A stretch of DNA of 64,000 bases, from the NCBI RefSeq assembly GCF_042652085.1, contig NZ_JBHSJF010000006.1, positions 186,001-250,000 on the forward strand, given 5' to 3'. The translations under genes and the position numbers were made by a program. Within the stretch, counting starts at the first letter, position 1, and each line of letters begins with the position of its first letter. Below, piece after piece: positions 53,313 to 62,676 of the stretch. This stretch comes from Flaviflagellibacter deserti. GTDB taxonomy: Bacteria > Pseudomonadota > Alphaproteobacteria > Rhizobiales > Methylopilaceae. The notes beneath the pieces are model-generated. The model had not been told where the DNA came from. It searched no databases and saw only the letters and a list, made by a program, of their open reading frames with translations.

Positions 53313-53777
53313 ATGCGGTGTCCGTACTGCGGAAGCCTCGACACACAGGTCAAGGATTCCCGGCCGACCGAGGATACGACGGCGATCCGCCGTCGCCGTA
53401 TCTGTCCCGATTGCAATCGCCGCTTCACGACCTTCGAGCGCGTGCAATTGCGCGAGATCACGGTGGTCAAGAATTCCGGCCGCCGCGTCCCCTTTGAACG
53501 CGAGAAGCTCGAGCGCTCGGTCGATATCGCGCTGCGCAAGCGGCCGTTCAACGCCGACCAGCGTGAGGCGCTCGTCAGCCGCATCGTCCGCCGGCTTGAG
53601 GGGGAGGGCGAAGAAATCGCATCCTCCGCCATCGGCGAGATCGTGATGGATGAGCTGAAGGCGGTCGATACCGTCGCCTATGTCCGCTTCGCCTCGGTCT
53701 ATCGCAACTTCCGCGAGGCCAGGGATTTCGAGCAGGCCCTCGCCGAACTTGCCGAAGACGATACACGCACCCCATGA
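53313..53777 (+). CDS. nrdR: Transcriptional repressor NrdR
   Basis: NrdR represses ribonucleotide reductase genes in response to ATP/dATP. The 154-residue protein has the zinc ribbon (MRCPYCGSLDTQVKDSR, ICPDCNRRFTTFERVQL) and an ATP-cone domain. Its stop overlaps the ribD start in an ATGA junction (53774-53777). Confidence 0.96.
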   Translation: MRCPYCGSLDTQVKDSRPTEDTTAIRRRRICPDCNRRFTTFERVQLREITVVKNSGRRVPFEREKLERSVDIALRKRPFNADQREALVSRIVRRLEGEGEEIASSAIGEIVMDELKAVDTVAYVRFASVYRNFREARDFEQALAELAEDDTRTP

Positions 53778-54907
53778 CGGACCAGGCGGTCGAGCATGCG
53801 GCCGCCGGAGCCGCAACCGAGGATGACGTCCGCTTCATCGAGGCGGCGCTCAGGCTTGGCGCGCGTGGTCTAGGCCGGACCTGGCCGAACCCGGCCGTCG
53901 GCGCGCTGGTGGTCAAGGACGGCGAGGTTCTGGGGCGCGGCTGGACCGCCGATGGCGGTCGCCCGCACGGGGAGCCGATCGCGCTGCGGCAGGCCGGCGA
54001 GCGGGCGCGTGGCGCGACCATCTATGTCGGCCTCGAACCCTGTTCCCATCACGGCAAGACGCCGCCCTGCGTCGATGCGATCATCGCCGCCGGCATCAGT
54101 CGCGTCGTCTCGGCGATCGAGGATCCGAACCCGCTGGTGGCCGGGCAGGGGCATGCCCAGTTGCGCGCGGCTGGTCTCGACGTGGTTGTCGGTATTGGAG
54201 CCGACCTGGCTCGGCAAATTCACGCCGGCCACATCATGCGGGTTACGAAGAACCGTCCGTATGTGACACTCAAACTTGCGGTTTCCGCCGACGGCAAGGC
54301 AGGCCTCGCAGGTCGCCGCCCTGCTCCCATCACTCGAGACGTCGCCCGCGATCTCGTCCACATGATGCGCGCCCAGTCCGACGCGATCGCGGTCGGCATC
54401 GGCACGGTGATCGCCGACGATCCGGTGCTGACCTCGCGTCTTCCCGATCTCGAAAAACTCTCCCCGGTCCGCGTCGTGTTCGACACGTCGCTTCGGCTCT
54501 CCCGCTTCTCCCAGCTCGTGACAACCGCCCGCGAAACGCCGGTTTGGGTCGTCACCGAACACAGTGCGAGCCATGACGCCGAGCGCTCGCTTGCCCCGCA
54601 TGGCGTCGAGATCATCCGCAGCGGCATCGACGACGCGGGCATCGACATCGCCAAGGCGCTGACCGAACTCTCGCGGCGGGGCATCACGCGCCTGATGGTG
54701 GAGGGCGGGCCGGTACTCGCCGATTCCTTCCTGCAGGCCGGCCTCGTCGACGAGGCGGTGATCTTCACCAGCCCCAATAATCTCGGCGAGGATGCGGTCC
54801 CCGCATTGCCGGGACCCGTCGAACGGGTTTTGAACGAGGCTGGTCTCGGACTATCTGAGCACCATCAGGCGGGTGTCGACCTGATGCAGATCTACAGGCG
54901 GGCGTGA
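53774..54907 (+). CDS. ribD: Bifunctional riboflavin biosynthesis deaminase/reductase
   Basis: RibD catalyses the second and third steps of riboflavin synthesis. The 377-residue protein has the N-terminal deaminase with zinc-site motifs HGEPIALRQAG and EPCSHHGKTPPC, and a C-terminal reductase (KNRPYVTLKLAVSADGK, AIAVGIGTVIADDPVLTSR). The usual HAE at the zinc site reads HGE here; the ligand His and Glu are kept. It overlaps nrdR and ribE. Confidence 0.95.
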   Translation: MTDQAVEHAAAGAATEDDVRFIEAALRLGARGLGRTWPNPAVGALVVKDGEVLGRGWTADGGRPHGEPIALRQAGERARGATIYVGLEPCSHHGKTPPCVDAIIAAGISRVVSAIEDPNPLVAGQGHAQLRAAGLDVVVGIGADLARQIHAGHIMRVTKNRPYVTLKLAVSADGKAGLAGRRPAPITRDVARDLVHMMRAQSDAIAVGIGTVIADDPVLTSRLPDLEKLSPVRVVFDTSLRLSRFSQLVTTARETPVWVVTEHSASHDAERSLAPHGVEIIRSGIDDAGIDIAKALTELSRRGITRLMVEGGPVLADSFLQAGLVDEAVIFTSPNNLGEDAVPALPGPVERVLNEAGLGLSEHHQAGVDLMQIYRRA

Positions 54908-55518
54908 TGTTTACGGGGATCGTGACGGATATCGGCGAAGTGCTGGAGACCGAGGTCGGTGACGCGGTGACGCGTCTGACCGTCGGCTGCCGCTATGAGC
55001 GCAAGGGCATCGACATCGGCGCGAGCATCGCCTGCTCGGGCGTCTGCCTGACGGTTGTCGAAACCGGCGAGCTCGATGGCCGTACATTGGTGAAATTCGA
55101 TGCCGCTCCCGAAACGCTGGCGGTCACGACCGCCGCGCTCTGGCGGACCGGAACGCGCCTCAATCTGGAACGTGCGCTGAAGGTTGGCGACGAGCTTGGC
55201 GGCCATATCGTCGCCGGACACGTCGACGGCACGGCCTCGATTCTGAGCCGCGACGAGATCGGCGACGCCGTGCGTTTCGGCTTCGAGACCGCGCCCGAAC
55301 TGGCCCGCTTCATCGCGACCAAGGGCTCCGTCTGTCTCGATGGCGTCTCGCTCACCGTGAACGCCGTCGACGGTACCCGTTTCTCCGTTCTACTCATCCC
55401 GCATACGCTTGCCGTCACGACGCTCGGCGACTGGAAACCCGGCGACGCCGTCAATCTGGAAGTCGATCTGATGGCTCGCTACGCGGCGCGGCTTGCGGAG
55501 GCGAGCGGCGTCCGCTAA
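54907..55518 (+). CDS. ribE: Riboflavin synthase alpha subunit
   Basis: This enzyme makes riboflavin from two molecules of dimethylribityllumazine. The 203-residue protein begins MFTGIVTDIGEVLE and has two lumazine-binding repeats, with IGASIACSGVCLTV in the first and GSVCLDGVSLTVNAVD in the second. The TGATG junction with ribD marks the start. The same gene is called ribC in some species. Confidence 0.95.
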   Translation: MFTGIVTDIGEVLETEVGDAVTRLTVGCRYERKGIDIGASIACSGVCLTVVETGELDGRTLVKFDAAPETLAVTTAALWRTGTRLNLERALKVGDELGGHIVAGHVDGTASILSRDEIGDAVRFGFETAPELARFIATKGSVCLDGVSLTVNAVDGTRFSVLLIPHTLAVTTLGDWKPGDAVNLEVDLMARYAARLAEASGVR

Positions 55519-55543
55519 GCCGCCCCGACATTCGAGGACCATC

Positions 55544-56041
55544 ATGATTGCCGAACCTCGCCGCGACGTGGCGACCGAACCCACACGCGCGTCGATCCTC
55601 ATCGTCGAGGCCCGTTTCTACAACGAACTGGCCGACGAACTCCTGCGCGGCGCCGAGGCGAAGATCGCCGAGGCCGGCGCGACCAGCGTACGCATCACCG
55701 TGCCGGGCGCCCTGGAAATTCCGGCCGCTGTCGCCATCGCGCTCGACACCGCCGAGGCGCAGGGCCGTCCGTTCGACGGCGTGGTCGCGCTCGGCACCGT
55801 GATCCGAGGCGAGACCTATCATTTCGAGATCGTCGCCGGTGAATCCTCGCGCGCGCTGATGGACCTCTCGGTCGCACGCCGCATCCCCGTCGGCAACGGC
55901 ATCCTCACCGTCGAGACCGAGGAGCAGGCATGGGTCCGCGCCCGGGTCGCGGAGGGCGACAAGGGCGGCGGCGCCGTCGAGGCGGCGCTCATGCTCATCC
56001 GCGCCAAGCGCAAGCTTCCCGGCATGATCGGAGGACAGTGA
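55544..56041 (+). CDS. ribH: 6,7-dimethyl-8-ribityllumazine synthase
   Basis: RibH makes the substrate of riboflavin synthase and usually forms capsids of 60 or pentamers. The 165-residue protein has the family motifs IVEARFYNELADELLRGA, VPGALEIPAAV and the pocket VALGTVIRGETYHFEIV. The ATG at 55544 has GAGGA 7 bases upstream; an in-frame ATG at 55493 lies inside ribE. Confidence 0.95.
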   Translation: MIAEPRRDVATEPTRASILIVEARFYNELADELLRGAEAKIAEAGATSVRITVPGALEIPAAVAIALDTAEAQGRPFDGVVALGTVIRGETYHFEIVAGESSRALMDLSVARRIPVGNGILTVETEEQAWVRARVAEGDKGGGAVEAALMLIRAKRKLPGMIGGQ

Positions 56042-56042
56042 G

Positions 56043-56522
56043 ATGTCGCGCGGCGAAAAACGCTCGTCCTCCCGTCTCGGCGCGGTGCAGGCGCTCTACC
56101 AGATGGACATCGCCGGCGCGGCGATGACCGATGTATTCGCCGAATTCGAGAGCTTCTGGCTCGGCCAGGAAGTCGAGGGCGAGTCCTACAAGCCGGCCGA
56201 GATCGCCTTCTTTCGCGACATCGTCGAGGGCGTGGTGCGCGAGCAGCGCCAACTCGACCGCGATATCGATGCCGCGCTCGCCAAGGGCTGGCCGCTGAAG
56301 CGCATCGAGGCGATTCTCCGCGCGACGCTGAGGGCAGGGGCTTACGAACTGCTCGTCCGCCGCGACGTTCCCGCGCGTGTCGTGATCACCGAATATGTCG
56401 ACGTGGCCGACGCCTTCGTCGATCGCGAGGAAGTCGGCATGACCAATGCTGTCCTCGACACGCTCGCTCGTTTGATGCGGGCCGAGGAGTTCGAAGCGGG
56501 AGCGCGAGAAAACGGGCAATGA
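56043..56522 (+). CDS. nusB: Transcription antitermination factor NusB
   Basis: NusB binds boxA RNA with S10 during rRNA antitermination. The 159-residue helical protein starts SRGEKRSSSRLGAVQALYQM and has LKRIEAILRATLRAGAYEL and VVITEYVDVADAF. It starts one base after the ribH stop and overlaps thiL. Confidence 0.95.
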   Translation: MSRGEKRSSSRLGAVQALYQMDIAGAAMTDVFAEFESFWLGQEVEGESYKPAEIAFFRDIVEGVVREQRQLDRDIDAALAKGWPLKRIEAILRATLRAGAYELLVRRDVPARVVITEYVDVADAFVDREEVGMTNAVLDTLARLMRAEEFEAGARENGQ

Positions 56523-57520
56523 CCGGCATCGGGCGGCCAGACGAGGACGGGCTGATCGCCCGCTATTTCCGGCCGCTCGCGACCGCGCCCGGCGCCGCGC
56601 AGCTTCTCGACGACGCCGCAACCTATCAGCCGCCGGAAGGCCATGAACTGGTCCTGACCACCGACGCGGTGGTGGCCGGAGTCCATTTCTTTCCCGAGGA
56701 CCCCCCGGACGCCGTCGCCCGCAAGGCGCTTCGTGTCAATCTCTCCGACCTCGCCGCCAAGGGTGCGCGGCCGGTCGGCTATCTTCTCACCATCGCGCTG
56801 ACCGAAGACTGGTCGCCGGATTGGCTGGAGAGCTTCGTCGAGGGGCTCGGCGCGGATCAAGAAGAGTTCGATATCTCGCTGTTCGGCGGAGACACCGTCC
56901 GCACGCCGGGACCGCTGTGGATCTCGGTCACGGCCTTCGGTCTGGCCACCGAGGGGCACGTGCCGCGCCGCAATCGCGCCGTCACCGGGCAGCGCATCTA
57001 CGTCACCGGCACGATCGGCGATTCCGCGCTCGGCCTGAAGATCCGTCTCGACCAGACGCTCAAGGGCCGCTGGGGATTGAGCGCCACAGACGCCGAGCAT
57101 CTGCTTGACCGTTATCTGCTGCCCGAGCCTCGCGTTCAGGCGGCATCCATCGTCGCGAATTTCGCGACCGCCAGCATGGACATCTCCGACGGACTGGCGG
57201 GCGATCTCGGGCGCATGTGCGCGGCATCCGATGTCGGGGCGGTCCTCGAAGCCGATCGCGTTCCGCTGTCTCCGGCAGCCGCCAAGGCTGTCGCGGCCGA
57301 TCCCTCGGCGCTCGCCACCGTCCTGACCGGCGGCGACGACTACGAAGTACTGGCGACGGTGAACCCGGACGACACCGAAGCCTTCGAACGCGCGGCCAAA
57401 AGGGCAGGGCTTCAGGTCGCCGCCATCGGCACGATCATGCCGTCCTTCGCGGGGCGCGTGCGGATAGAGCGCCACGGCCATCCGCTCGTCCTGGACAGGC
57501 TTGCGTTCCGGCATTTCTGA
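56519..57520 (+). CDS. thiL: Thiamine-monophosphate kinase
   Basis: ThiL phosphorylates thiamine monophosphate to the active thiamine diphosphate. The 333-residue protein has the PurM-like fold: ELVLTTDAVVAGVHFF, ALRVNLSDLAAKGARP and ASMDISDGLAGDLGRM. It overlaps nusB by 4 bases, the end of the ribDEH-nusB-thiL unit. Confidence 0.95.
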   Translation: MTGIGRPDEDGLIARYFRPLATAPGAAQLLDDAATYQPPEGHELVLTTDAVVAGVHFFPEDPPDAVARKALRVNLSDLAAKGARPVGYLLTIALTEDWSPDWLESFVEGLGADQEEFDISLFGGDTVRTPGPLWISVTAFGLATEGHVPRRNRAVTGQRIYVTGTIGDSALGLKIRLDQTLKGRWGLSATDAEHLLDRYLLPEPRVQAASIVANFATASMDISDGLAGDLGRMCAASDVGAVLEADRVPLSPAAAKAVAADPSALATVLTGGDDYEVLATVNPDDTEAFERAAKRAGLQVAAIGTIMPSFAGRVRIERHGHPLVLDRLAFRHF

Positions 57521-57668
57521 GCCGAACTTCGCGTATCGCTTCAAATCATTGAAATAAGTGCGTCGGCAAGTCGCATGTGACGATTGCGACCAGTCCGAAG
57601 CTCTGGCAGTCTCCCCGCACGGCCGGCTCGGGGCCGATCAAAATGCAAATAAACCGAGTGATTTGGGA

Positions 57669-57685
57669 GGGACCGCCCTGGTCCC
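57669..57685 (+). other. Hairpin in the hppA leader
   Basis: GGGACC-GCCCT-GGTCCC is a perfect six-base stem ending 24 bases before the hppA ATG. It could affect mRNA stability or translation; there is no evidence of a metabolite-binding riboswitch. Confidence 0.3.
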
Positions 57686-57709
57686 AGGTAACGCGCGGGG
57701 ACATCAAAC

Positions 57710-59833
57710 ATGCCGGTTATGTGGGCTATTCTAGCAGCAGGCGCATTGTCGATCGTCTACGGCGTCTGGACCGTCCGGAGCATTCTGGCGGCGGACGCGG
57801 GCAATGAGCGCATGCGCGAGATCGCGGGGGCGATTCAGGAGGGTGCGCAGGCCTATCTGACGCGCCAGTACACGACGATCGGTATCGTCGGCGTAGTCAT
57901 CTTCGCGCTCGTCGCCTGGCTGCTTTCCATCACCGTCGCGATCGGCTTCGCCATCGGCGCGATCCTGTCCGCCGCGGCGGGCTTCATCGGCATGAACGTC
58001 TCCGTCCGGGCCAATGTCCGCACCGCGCAGGCCTCCACGAAAAGCCTCGCGGGCGGTCTCGACATCGCCTTCCGCTCCGGAGCGGTTACCGGCCTTCTCG
58101 TCGCTGGCCTCGCGCTGCTCGCGGTCGCCGGCTACTACGCCGTACTCACTTCCCAGGGCTATGCGCCCGGAGACCGCGTCATCGTCGACGGTCTCGTCGC
58201 CCTCGGCTTCGGCGCCTCCCTGATCTCGATCTTCGCTCGTCTCGGCGGCGGCATCTTCACCAAGGGCGCGGACGTCGGCGGCGATCTCGTCGGCAAGGTC
58301 GAGGCCGGCATTCCGGAGGACGATCCGCGCAACCCGGCCACCATCGCGGACAATGTCGGCGACAATGTCGGCGACTGCGCCGGCATGGCGGCGGACCTGT
58401 TCGAGACGTACGCGGTGACGGTCGTCGCCACGATGGTGCTCGGCATGATCTTCTTCGCCGGGTCGGATGCGGTGAACGTCATGCCGCTCTATCCGCTGGC
58501 GATCTGCGGTATCTGCATCATCACCTCGATCATCGGCACCTTCTTCGTGAAGCTCGGCCCGACCAATTCGATCATGGGCGCGCTCTACAAGGGCTTCATC
58601 GCCTCGGCGCTGTTCTCGATCCTCGGCCTTGCCATCGTCACCTGGGGACTGATCGGCTTTGGCGCCGAGTTCACCACGACGCGCGGGGTCAGCTTCTCGG
58701 GACTGGATCTCTTCCTTTGTGGCGTGACCGGTCTCGTCATCACCGGCCTGATTATCTGGGTGACCGAGTATTACACCGGCACGAATTTCCGCCCGGTGCA
58801 GTCGATCGCCAAGGCGTCCGTGACTGGTCACGGCACGAACATCATCCAGGGCCTTGCGGTCTCGCTCGAATCGACCGCGCTGCCGGCGCTGATCATCATC
58901 GCCGGCATCCTGACGACATACGGATTGGCGGGCCTCTACGGCATTGCGATCGCGGTCACGACAATGCTCGCCCTTGCCGGTATGGTGGTCGCGCTCGACG
59001 CCTTCGGCCCGGTGACCGACAACGCCGGCGGCATCGCCGAAATGGCGGGCCTGCCGGACGATGTCCGCCGCACGACCGACGCGCTCGACGCGGTGGGCAA
59101 CACCACCAAGGCGGTTACGAAGGGTTATGCGATCGGTTCGGCGGGCCTCGGCGCGCTGGTCCTGTTCGCGGCGTACACGGAAGACCTCAACTTCTTCATC
59201 GCGAATGCGACGCCCGAGCGATTCTCATACTTCCAGGGCGTGACGGTCGATTTCTCGCTGGCCAACCCATACGTCGTCGTCGGTCTCCTGTTCGGCGGCC
59301 TGCTTCCGTACCTGTTCGCCGCAATGGGCATGACCGCCGTTGGCCGTGCCGCCGGCGCGGTGGTCGAGGAGGTGAGGCGGCAGTTCTGCGAGAAGCCCGG
59401 CATCATGGCAGGCACCGACCGGCCGGATTACGGCCGCGCGGTCGACATGCTGACCAAGGCGGCGATCAAGGAAATGATCATCCCGTCGCTGTTGCCGGTG
59501 CTGTCGCCGATCATCGGCTATTTCCTGATCCTCGGCATCGCCGGTAAATCGGCGGCTTTCTCGGCTCTCGGCGCGATGCTGCTCGGCGTCATCGTCAACG
59601 GGCTTTTCGTCGCCATATCGATGACGGCCGGCGGCGGCGCCTGGGACAACGCCAAGAAGTTCATCGAAGACGGCAATCACGGCGGCAAGGGCTCTGATGC
59701 CCACAAGGCGGCCGTGACCGGCGACACGGTCGGCGACCCCTACAAGGACACCGCCGGCCCCGCCGTGAACCCGATGATCAAGATCACGAATATCGTGGCG
59801 CTTCTGCTCCTCGCAGTGCTTGCGCACGGTTGA
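57710..59833 (+). CDS. hppA: K+-insensitive pyrophosphate-energized proton pump
   Basis: The enzyme hydrolyses pyrophosphate and pumps protons across the membrane. The 707-residue protein has about 16 membrane helices, the substrate motif GADVGGDLVGKVEAGIPEDD and the DNVGDNVGDCAGMAADL motif. The GNTTKAVTKGYAIGSAG stretch carries Lys and Thr at the positions that mark K+-independent enzymes. It is expressed from its own upstream region, and a bidirectional terminator follows. Confidence 0.96.
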   Translation: MPVMWAILAAGALSIVYGVWTVRSILAADAGNERMREIAGAIQEGAQAYLTRQYTTIGIVGVVIFALVAWLLSITVAIGFAIGAILSAAAGFIGMNVSVRANVRTAQASTKSLAGGLDIAFRSGAVTGLLVAGLALLAVAGYYAVLTSQGYAPGDRVIVDGLVALGFGASLISIFARLGGGIFTKGADVGGDLVGKVEAGIPEDDPRNPATIADNVGDNVGDCAGMAADLFETYAVTVVATMVLGMIFFAGSDAVNVMPLYPLAICGICIITSIIGTFFVKLGPTNSIMGALYKGFIASALFSILGLAIVTWGLIGFGAEFTTTRGVSFSGLDLFLCGVTGLVITGLIIWVTEYYTGTNFRPVQSIAKASVTGHGTNIIQGLAVSLESTALPALIIIAGILTTYGLAGLYGIAIAVTTMLALAGMVVALDAFGPVTDNAGGIAEMAGLPDDVRRTTDALDAVGNTTKAVTKGYAIGSAGLGALVLFAAYTEDLNFFIANATPERFSYFQGVTVDFSLANPYVVVGLLFGGLLPYLFAAMGMTAVGRAAGAVVEEVRRQFCEKPGIMAGTDRPDYGRAVDMLTKAAIKEMIIPSLLPVLSPIIGYFLILGIAGKSAAFSALGAMLLGVIVNGLFVAISMTAGGGAWDNAKKFIEDGNHGGKGSDAHKAAVTGDTVGDPYKDTAGPAVNPMIKITNIVALLLLAVLAHG

Positions 59834-59851
59834 TCGACTCGCTCACGAAGA

Positions 59852-59879
59852 AAAAAGCCCCGCTTCGGCGGGGCTTTTT
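59852..59879. terminator. Bidirectional terminator between hppA and bamE
   Basis: AAAAAGCCCCGC-TTCG-GCGGGGCTTTTT is a perfect symmetric hairpin with an A-run and a T-run on either side, so it can end both converging transcripts. It lies 18 bases after the hppA stop and 3 bases past the bamE stop. Confidence 0.95.
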
Positions 59880-59881
59880 GC

Positions 59882-60325
59882 TTAGAAGCTCACCAGACCC
59901 AGGAGTTGGCTGACGAGGGTCTTCTCGACGCCCGGCGTCGGCGTCTTTCGGCTGATGAAGTCGAACGCCACGCCGTCCTGGATGCCGTAATTGGCGAGGC
60001 GCTCGACCTTGCGGTTCTTGTCGAAATAGACAGCCACCACCTTCTGGTCGGTCACGCTCGGCTTCATGAAGCGCATCGCGCGCTTCTCGGTGGCCGAAAT
60101 GTAGTAGAAGACCTCGCCGTTCACGGTTGCCGTCGTAGAGGGCGTGCCGAGGACGACCAGAACCTGTTCCTGGCTCGAGCCGACCGGGATCTGGTCCAGC
60201 GCCGATTGCGAGAACATATAGCCCTTGACCTGGGTCGTCTCGACCGCGCTGCATCCGGCAGCGGCGATGACGAGCGACATGGCCCCGGCGAGACCAAGCG
60301 AACGTGCTGAACCGGCCATCCCCAT
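59882..60325 (-). CDS. bamE: Outer membrane protein assembly factor BamE
   Basis: The 147-residue lipoprotein has a lipobox (IAAAGC) and the SmpA/OmlA fold: DQIPVGSSQEQVLVVLGTPS, NGEVFYYISATEKRAM and VVAVYFDKNRKVERLANYG. BamE helps insert beta-barrel proteins such as the porin at 19169-20434. The alternative start at 60319 would shorten it by two residues. It is divergent from the CBP3-like gene. Confidence 0.92.
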   Translation of the reverse strand: MGMAGSARSLGLAGAMSLVIAAAGCSAVETTQVKGYMFSQSALDQIPVGSSQEQVLVVLGTPSTTATVNGEVFYYISATEKRAMRFMKPSVTDQKVVAVYFDKNRKVERLANYGIQDGVAFDFISRKTPTPGVEKTLVSQLLGLVSF

Positions 60326-60419
60326 CCCCCAAAACGACTACGCGACTTGCCCGCTGCGGCGCCTTGCCCTAACCCGCCCACATGAACTGTGCAACTTTGC
60401 GCCCGGCGCGGAGGTATCC

Positions 60420-60959
60420 ATGATCTTCGGATTGTTCCGGCAGGCGGCCGACGACAAGCAGGCGATGCGGCTCTATTCGCTGATCGTGGCACAGGCGCGG
60501 CAAGCCGAGCTTTATCGTGACATTGGTGTGCCGGACACGCCCGAGGGGCGTTACGAAATGCTGATGCTGCATGCATTTCTCTTCATGCACAGGCTGAAAT
60601 CCGAGCCGGATTCCGTGCGTGATGCCGGCCAGCGGGTGTTCGATCTGATGTTTACCGACATGGATCGATCACTGCGGGAAATGGGCGTCGGCGACCTCAC
60701 CGTGCCGAAGAAGATCAAAAAGATGGCTTCGGCTTTCTATGGTCGAACCGCCGCCTATGATTCGGCGCTTCAGTTGGATGACGGAGAACTTGCGGCCGCG
60801 ATCGAGCGGAATGTGTTCGACGGTGATTCGGGTGTCGATCCGAGGGCGCGGAAGCTCGCAGCCTATGTCCGCTCGGCTGTAAAGGCGCTCAGTGAGCAGC
60901 CGAGCGACAGCCTGATCGACAAGGGCCCGGTTTTCCCCGCCCCGGAGACCGCCGCATGA
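60420..60959 (+). CDS. Ubiquinol-cytochrome c chaperone-like protein (CBP3 family)
   Basis: The 179-residue protein matches the CBP3/ubiquinol-cytochrome c chaperone family: LYSLIVAQARQAELYRDIGV, DTPEGRYEMLMLHAFLFMHR and FDLMFTDMDRSLREMGVGD. The mitochondrial homologue helps assemble the bc1 complex; the bacterial role is inferred. The start at 60420 is set by GGAGG about 5 bases upstream; a longer frame begins at 60225. It overlaps the next gene by 4 bases. Confidence 0.9.
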   Translation: MIFGLFRQAADDKQAMRLYSLIVAQARQAELYRDIGVPDTPEGRYEMLMLHAFLFMHRLKSEPDSVRDAGQRVFDLMFTDMDRSLREMGVGDLTVPKKIKKMASAFYGRTAAYDSALQLDDGELAAAIERNVFDGDSGVDPRARKLAAYVRSAVKALSEQPSDSLIDKGPVFPAPETAA

Positions 60960-61510
60960 CCGCGAAAGCAGCCCTCAGCCGACCCATCGCCATCTCGGAT
61001 GTCCCGCCGCGTGGTACGCGCGTTGTGATCGACGCCGACGAGACCGCGCGCTCGGCATTGGCCAAGCAATTGAAGATCCCGGCGGTAAAGCGCCTGACCG
61101 CCGATCTCGCGGTGAAGCCCTGGGGTCGCTCCGGTCTCGCGGTGACAGGGCGGCTGGAAGGCAAGGTTACACAGGTGTGCGTCGTCACCGTCGATCCCTT
61201 CGATGTGGACATCGCCGAAGACGTCAACCTCACCTTCGTGCCGGAGGAGGAGATGCCCTCCGAGGAGGAAATCGGCAGCGAGTTCGAATCCGACCTCGAC
61301 GCTCCGGACGTTTTGGAAAACGGTGTCGTCGATCTGGGCACCGTGATCGCGGAATTTCTGGCGCTGTCACTCGACCCCTATCCTCGCAAGCCCGGCGCGG
61401 AATTCTCGCCGCCGGAAGAATCGAAGGTCGACGCGCCGTCTGAAGGTACCTATCGGCCGTTTGCCGGGCTGGAGAACCTCGTTCGTCGCAAGGACGACGA
61501 AAATAAGTGA
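60956..61510 (+). CDS. DUF177 family protein (YceD-like)
   Basis: The 184-residue protein has a core VTGRLEGKVTQVCVVTVDPF and an acidic end (PEEEMPSEEEIGSEFESDLD), with the DUF177 tail PRKPGAEFSPPEE. DUF177 proteins are implicated in 23S rRNA processing or accumulation and usually precede plsX. The start codon overlaps the chaperone stop (ATGA). Confidence 0.9.
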   Translation: MTAKAALSRPIAISDVPPRGTRVVIDADETARSALAKQLKIPAVKRLTADLAVKPWGRSGLAVTGRLEGKVTQVCVVTVDPFDVDIAEDVNLTFVPEEEMPSEEEIGSEFESDLDAPDVLENGVVDLGTVIAEFLALSLDPYPRKPGAEFSPPEESKVDAPSEGTYRPFAGLENLVRRKDDENK

Positions 61511-61558
61511 AAGTTCGCGGCCCGGGTTGCAAAGCTTGCGCCTAGATTCCGAGACGCT

Positions 61559-61590
61559 ATTGTCCGCCCTCCGTCGGGCCGCCCGACAAT
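61559..61590 (+). promoter_or_regulatory. Alternative hairpins in the plsX leader
   Basis: ATTGTC (61559-61564) can pair with GACAAT (61585-61590), while GTCGGG (61573-61578) pairs with CCCGAC (61582-61587); the two structures share bases and exclude each other. They lie 25-56 bases before the plsX ATG. A four-codon frame (ATG TTA GAT GTC TAA, 61608-61622) overlaps the plsX start. A regulatory role is only a possibility. Confidence 0.3.
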
Positions 61591-61614
61591 CAGGTCCCCC
61601 GCAAAGCATGTTAG

Positions 61615-62676
61615 ATGTCTAAGCCCGTTCGTATTGCGCTTGATGCCATGGGCGGGGATATCGGCCCTTCGGTCGTCGTCCCCGGGGCCGCCATCGCGCT
61701 TCGCCGCAATCCGGACAGTGCGTTCGTCTTCTACGGCGACGAACGGGCCATCGCGCCGTTGCTGGACGAACATTCGGCGCTCAAGGCAGTGTGTCGCATC
61801 GTACACACCGACGTCGCGGTCCGGATGGACGACAAGCCGAGCCAGGCACTTCGCCAGGGTCGCAAGACGTCCAGCATGTGGCTCGCAATCGATGCGGTAA
61901 AATCGGGCGAGGCGGATATCGCGGTCTCCGCCGGCAACACCGGCGCGCTGATGGCGATGGCGACCGTCCACCTCAAGACCATGGCCGGCGTCGAGCGGCC
62001 GGCGATCTCCGCGATCTGGCCGACGCTCGCCGCCCGCGGCCGCGGCATCGTGCTCGATATGGGCGCGACCATCGGCGCGGATGCGCGCCAACTGGTCGAC
62101 TTCGCCGTCATGGGCGCCGCCATGGCGAAAATCGTCTTCGGCCTCGATCGGCCGACCGTCGGCCTGCTGAATGTCGGCGTCGAGGAGATGAAGGGCGTCG
62201 AGCAGGTGAAGGGCGCCGCGGCTATCCTTCGCGAGCACGGCGAAGACTTCATCTATCGAGGCTTCGTCGAGGGCAACGACATCAGCAAGGGTACTGTCGA
62301 TGTCGTGGTGACCGAGGGCTTTTCCGGGAACATCGCCCTGAAGACCGCCGAAGGAACGGCGAGGCAGGTCGCGACGGTGCTGCGCGAGGAAATCGGCCGG
62401 AGCTGGCGGACCAAACTGGGATATCTCCTGGCCAAGCCGGCATTTAATGCGCTGCGCAAACAGATGGATCCAAATAATTACAACGGTGGCGTTTTCCTTG
62501 GGCTGAACGGCATTGTCATCAAGGCCCATGGCGGCAGCAATCCGGAAGGATTTGCCGCCGCCGTTGAACTCGGGCATGACATGGCCCGCTACGACCTTCT
62601 CGCCAAGATTTCGGCCGGCCTCGCGACCTATGATCGCCTGAAAGAGGCCCCCGCGGTAGGAGCCGCTATATCGTGA
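61615..62676 (+). CDS. plsX: Phosphate acyltransferase PlsX
   Basis: PlsX converts acyl-ACP to acyl-phosphate for glycerolipid synthesis. The 353-residue protein begins with VRIALDAMGGDIGPSVVVPG and has VSAGNTGALMAMATVHLKT, LLNVGVEEMKG and VVTEGFSGNIALKTAEG. It overlaps fabH by 4 bases, the canonical order. Confidence 0.97.
   Translation: MSKPVRIALDAMGGDIGPSVVVPGAAIALRRNPDSAFVFYGDERAIAPLLDEHSALKAVCRIVHTDVAVRMDDKPSQALRQGRKTSSMWLAIDAVKSGEADIAVSAGNTGALMAMATVHLKTMAGVERPAISAIWPTLAARGRGIVLDMGATIGADARQLVDFAVMGAAMAKIVFGLDRPTVGLLNVGVEEMKGVEQVKGAAAILREHGEDFIYRGFVEGNDISKGTVDVVVTEGFSGNIALKTAEGTARQVATVLREEIGRSWRTKLGYLLAKPAFNALRKQMDPNNYNGGVFLGLNGIVIKAHGGSNPEGFAAAVELGHDMARYDLLAKISAGLATYDRLKEAPAVGAAIS

Noticed and set aside
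53291..57709. FMN or TPP riboswitches near the riboflavin genes, thiL or hppA
   Set aside because: Genes are packed with overlaps, and the one open leader (57521-57709) has only a simple hairpin.
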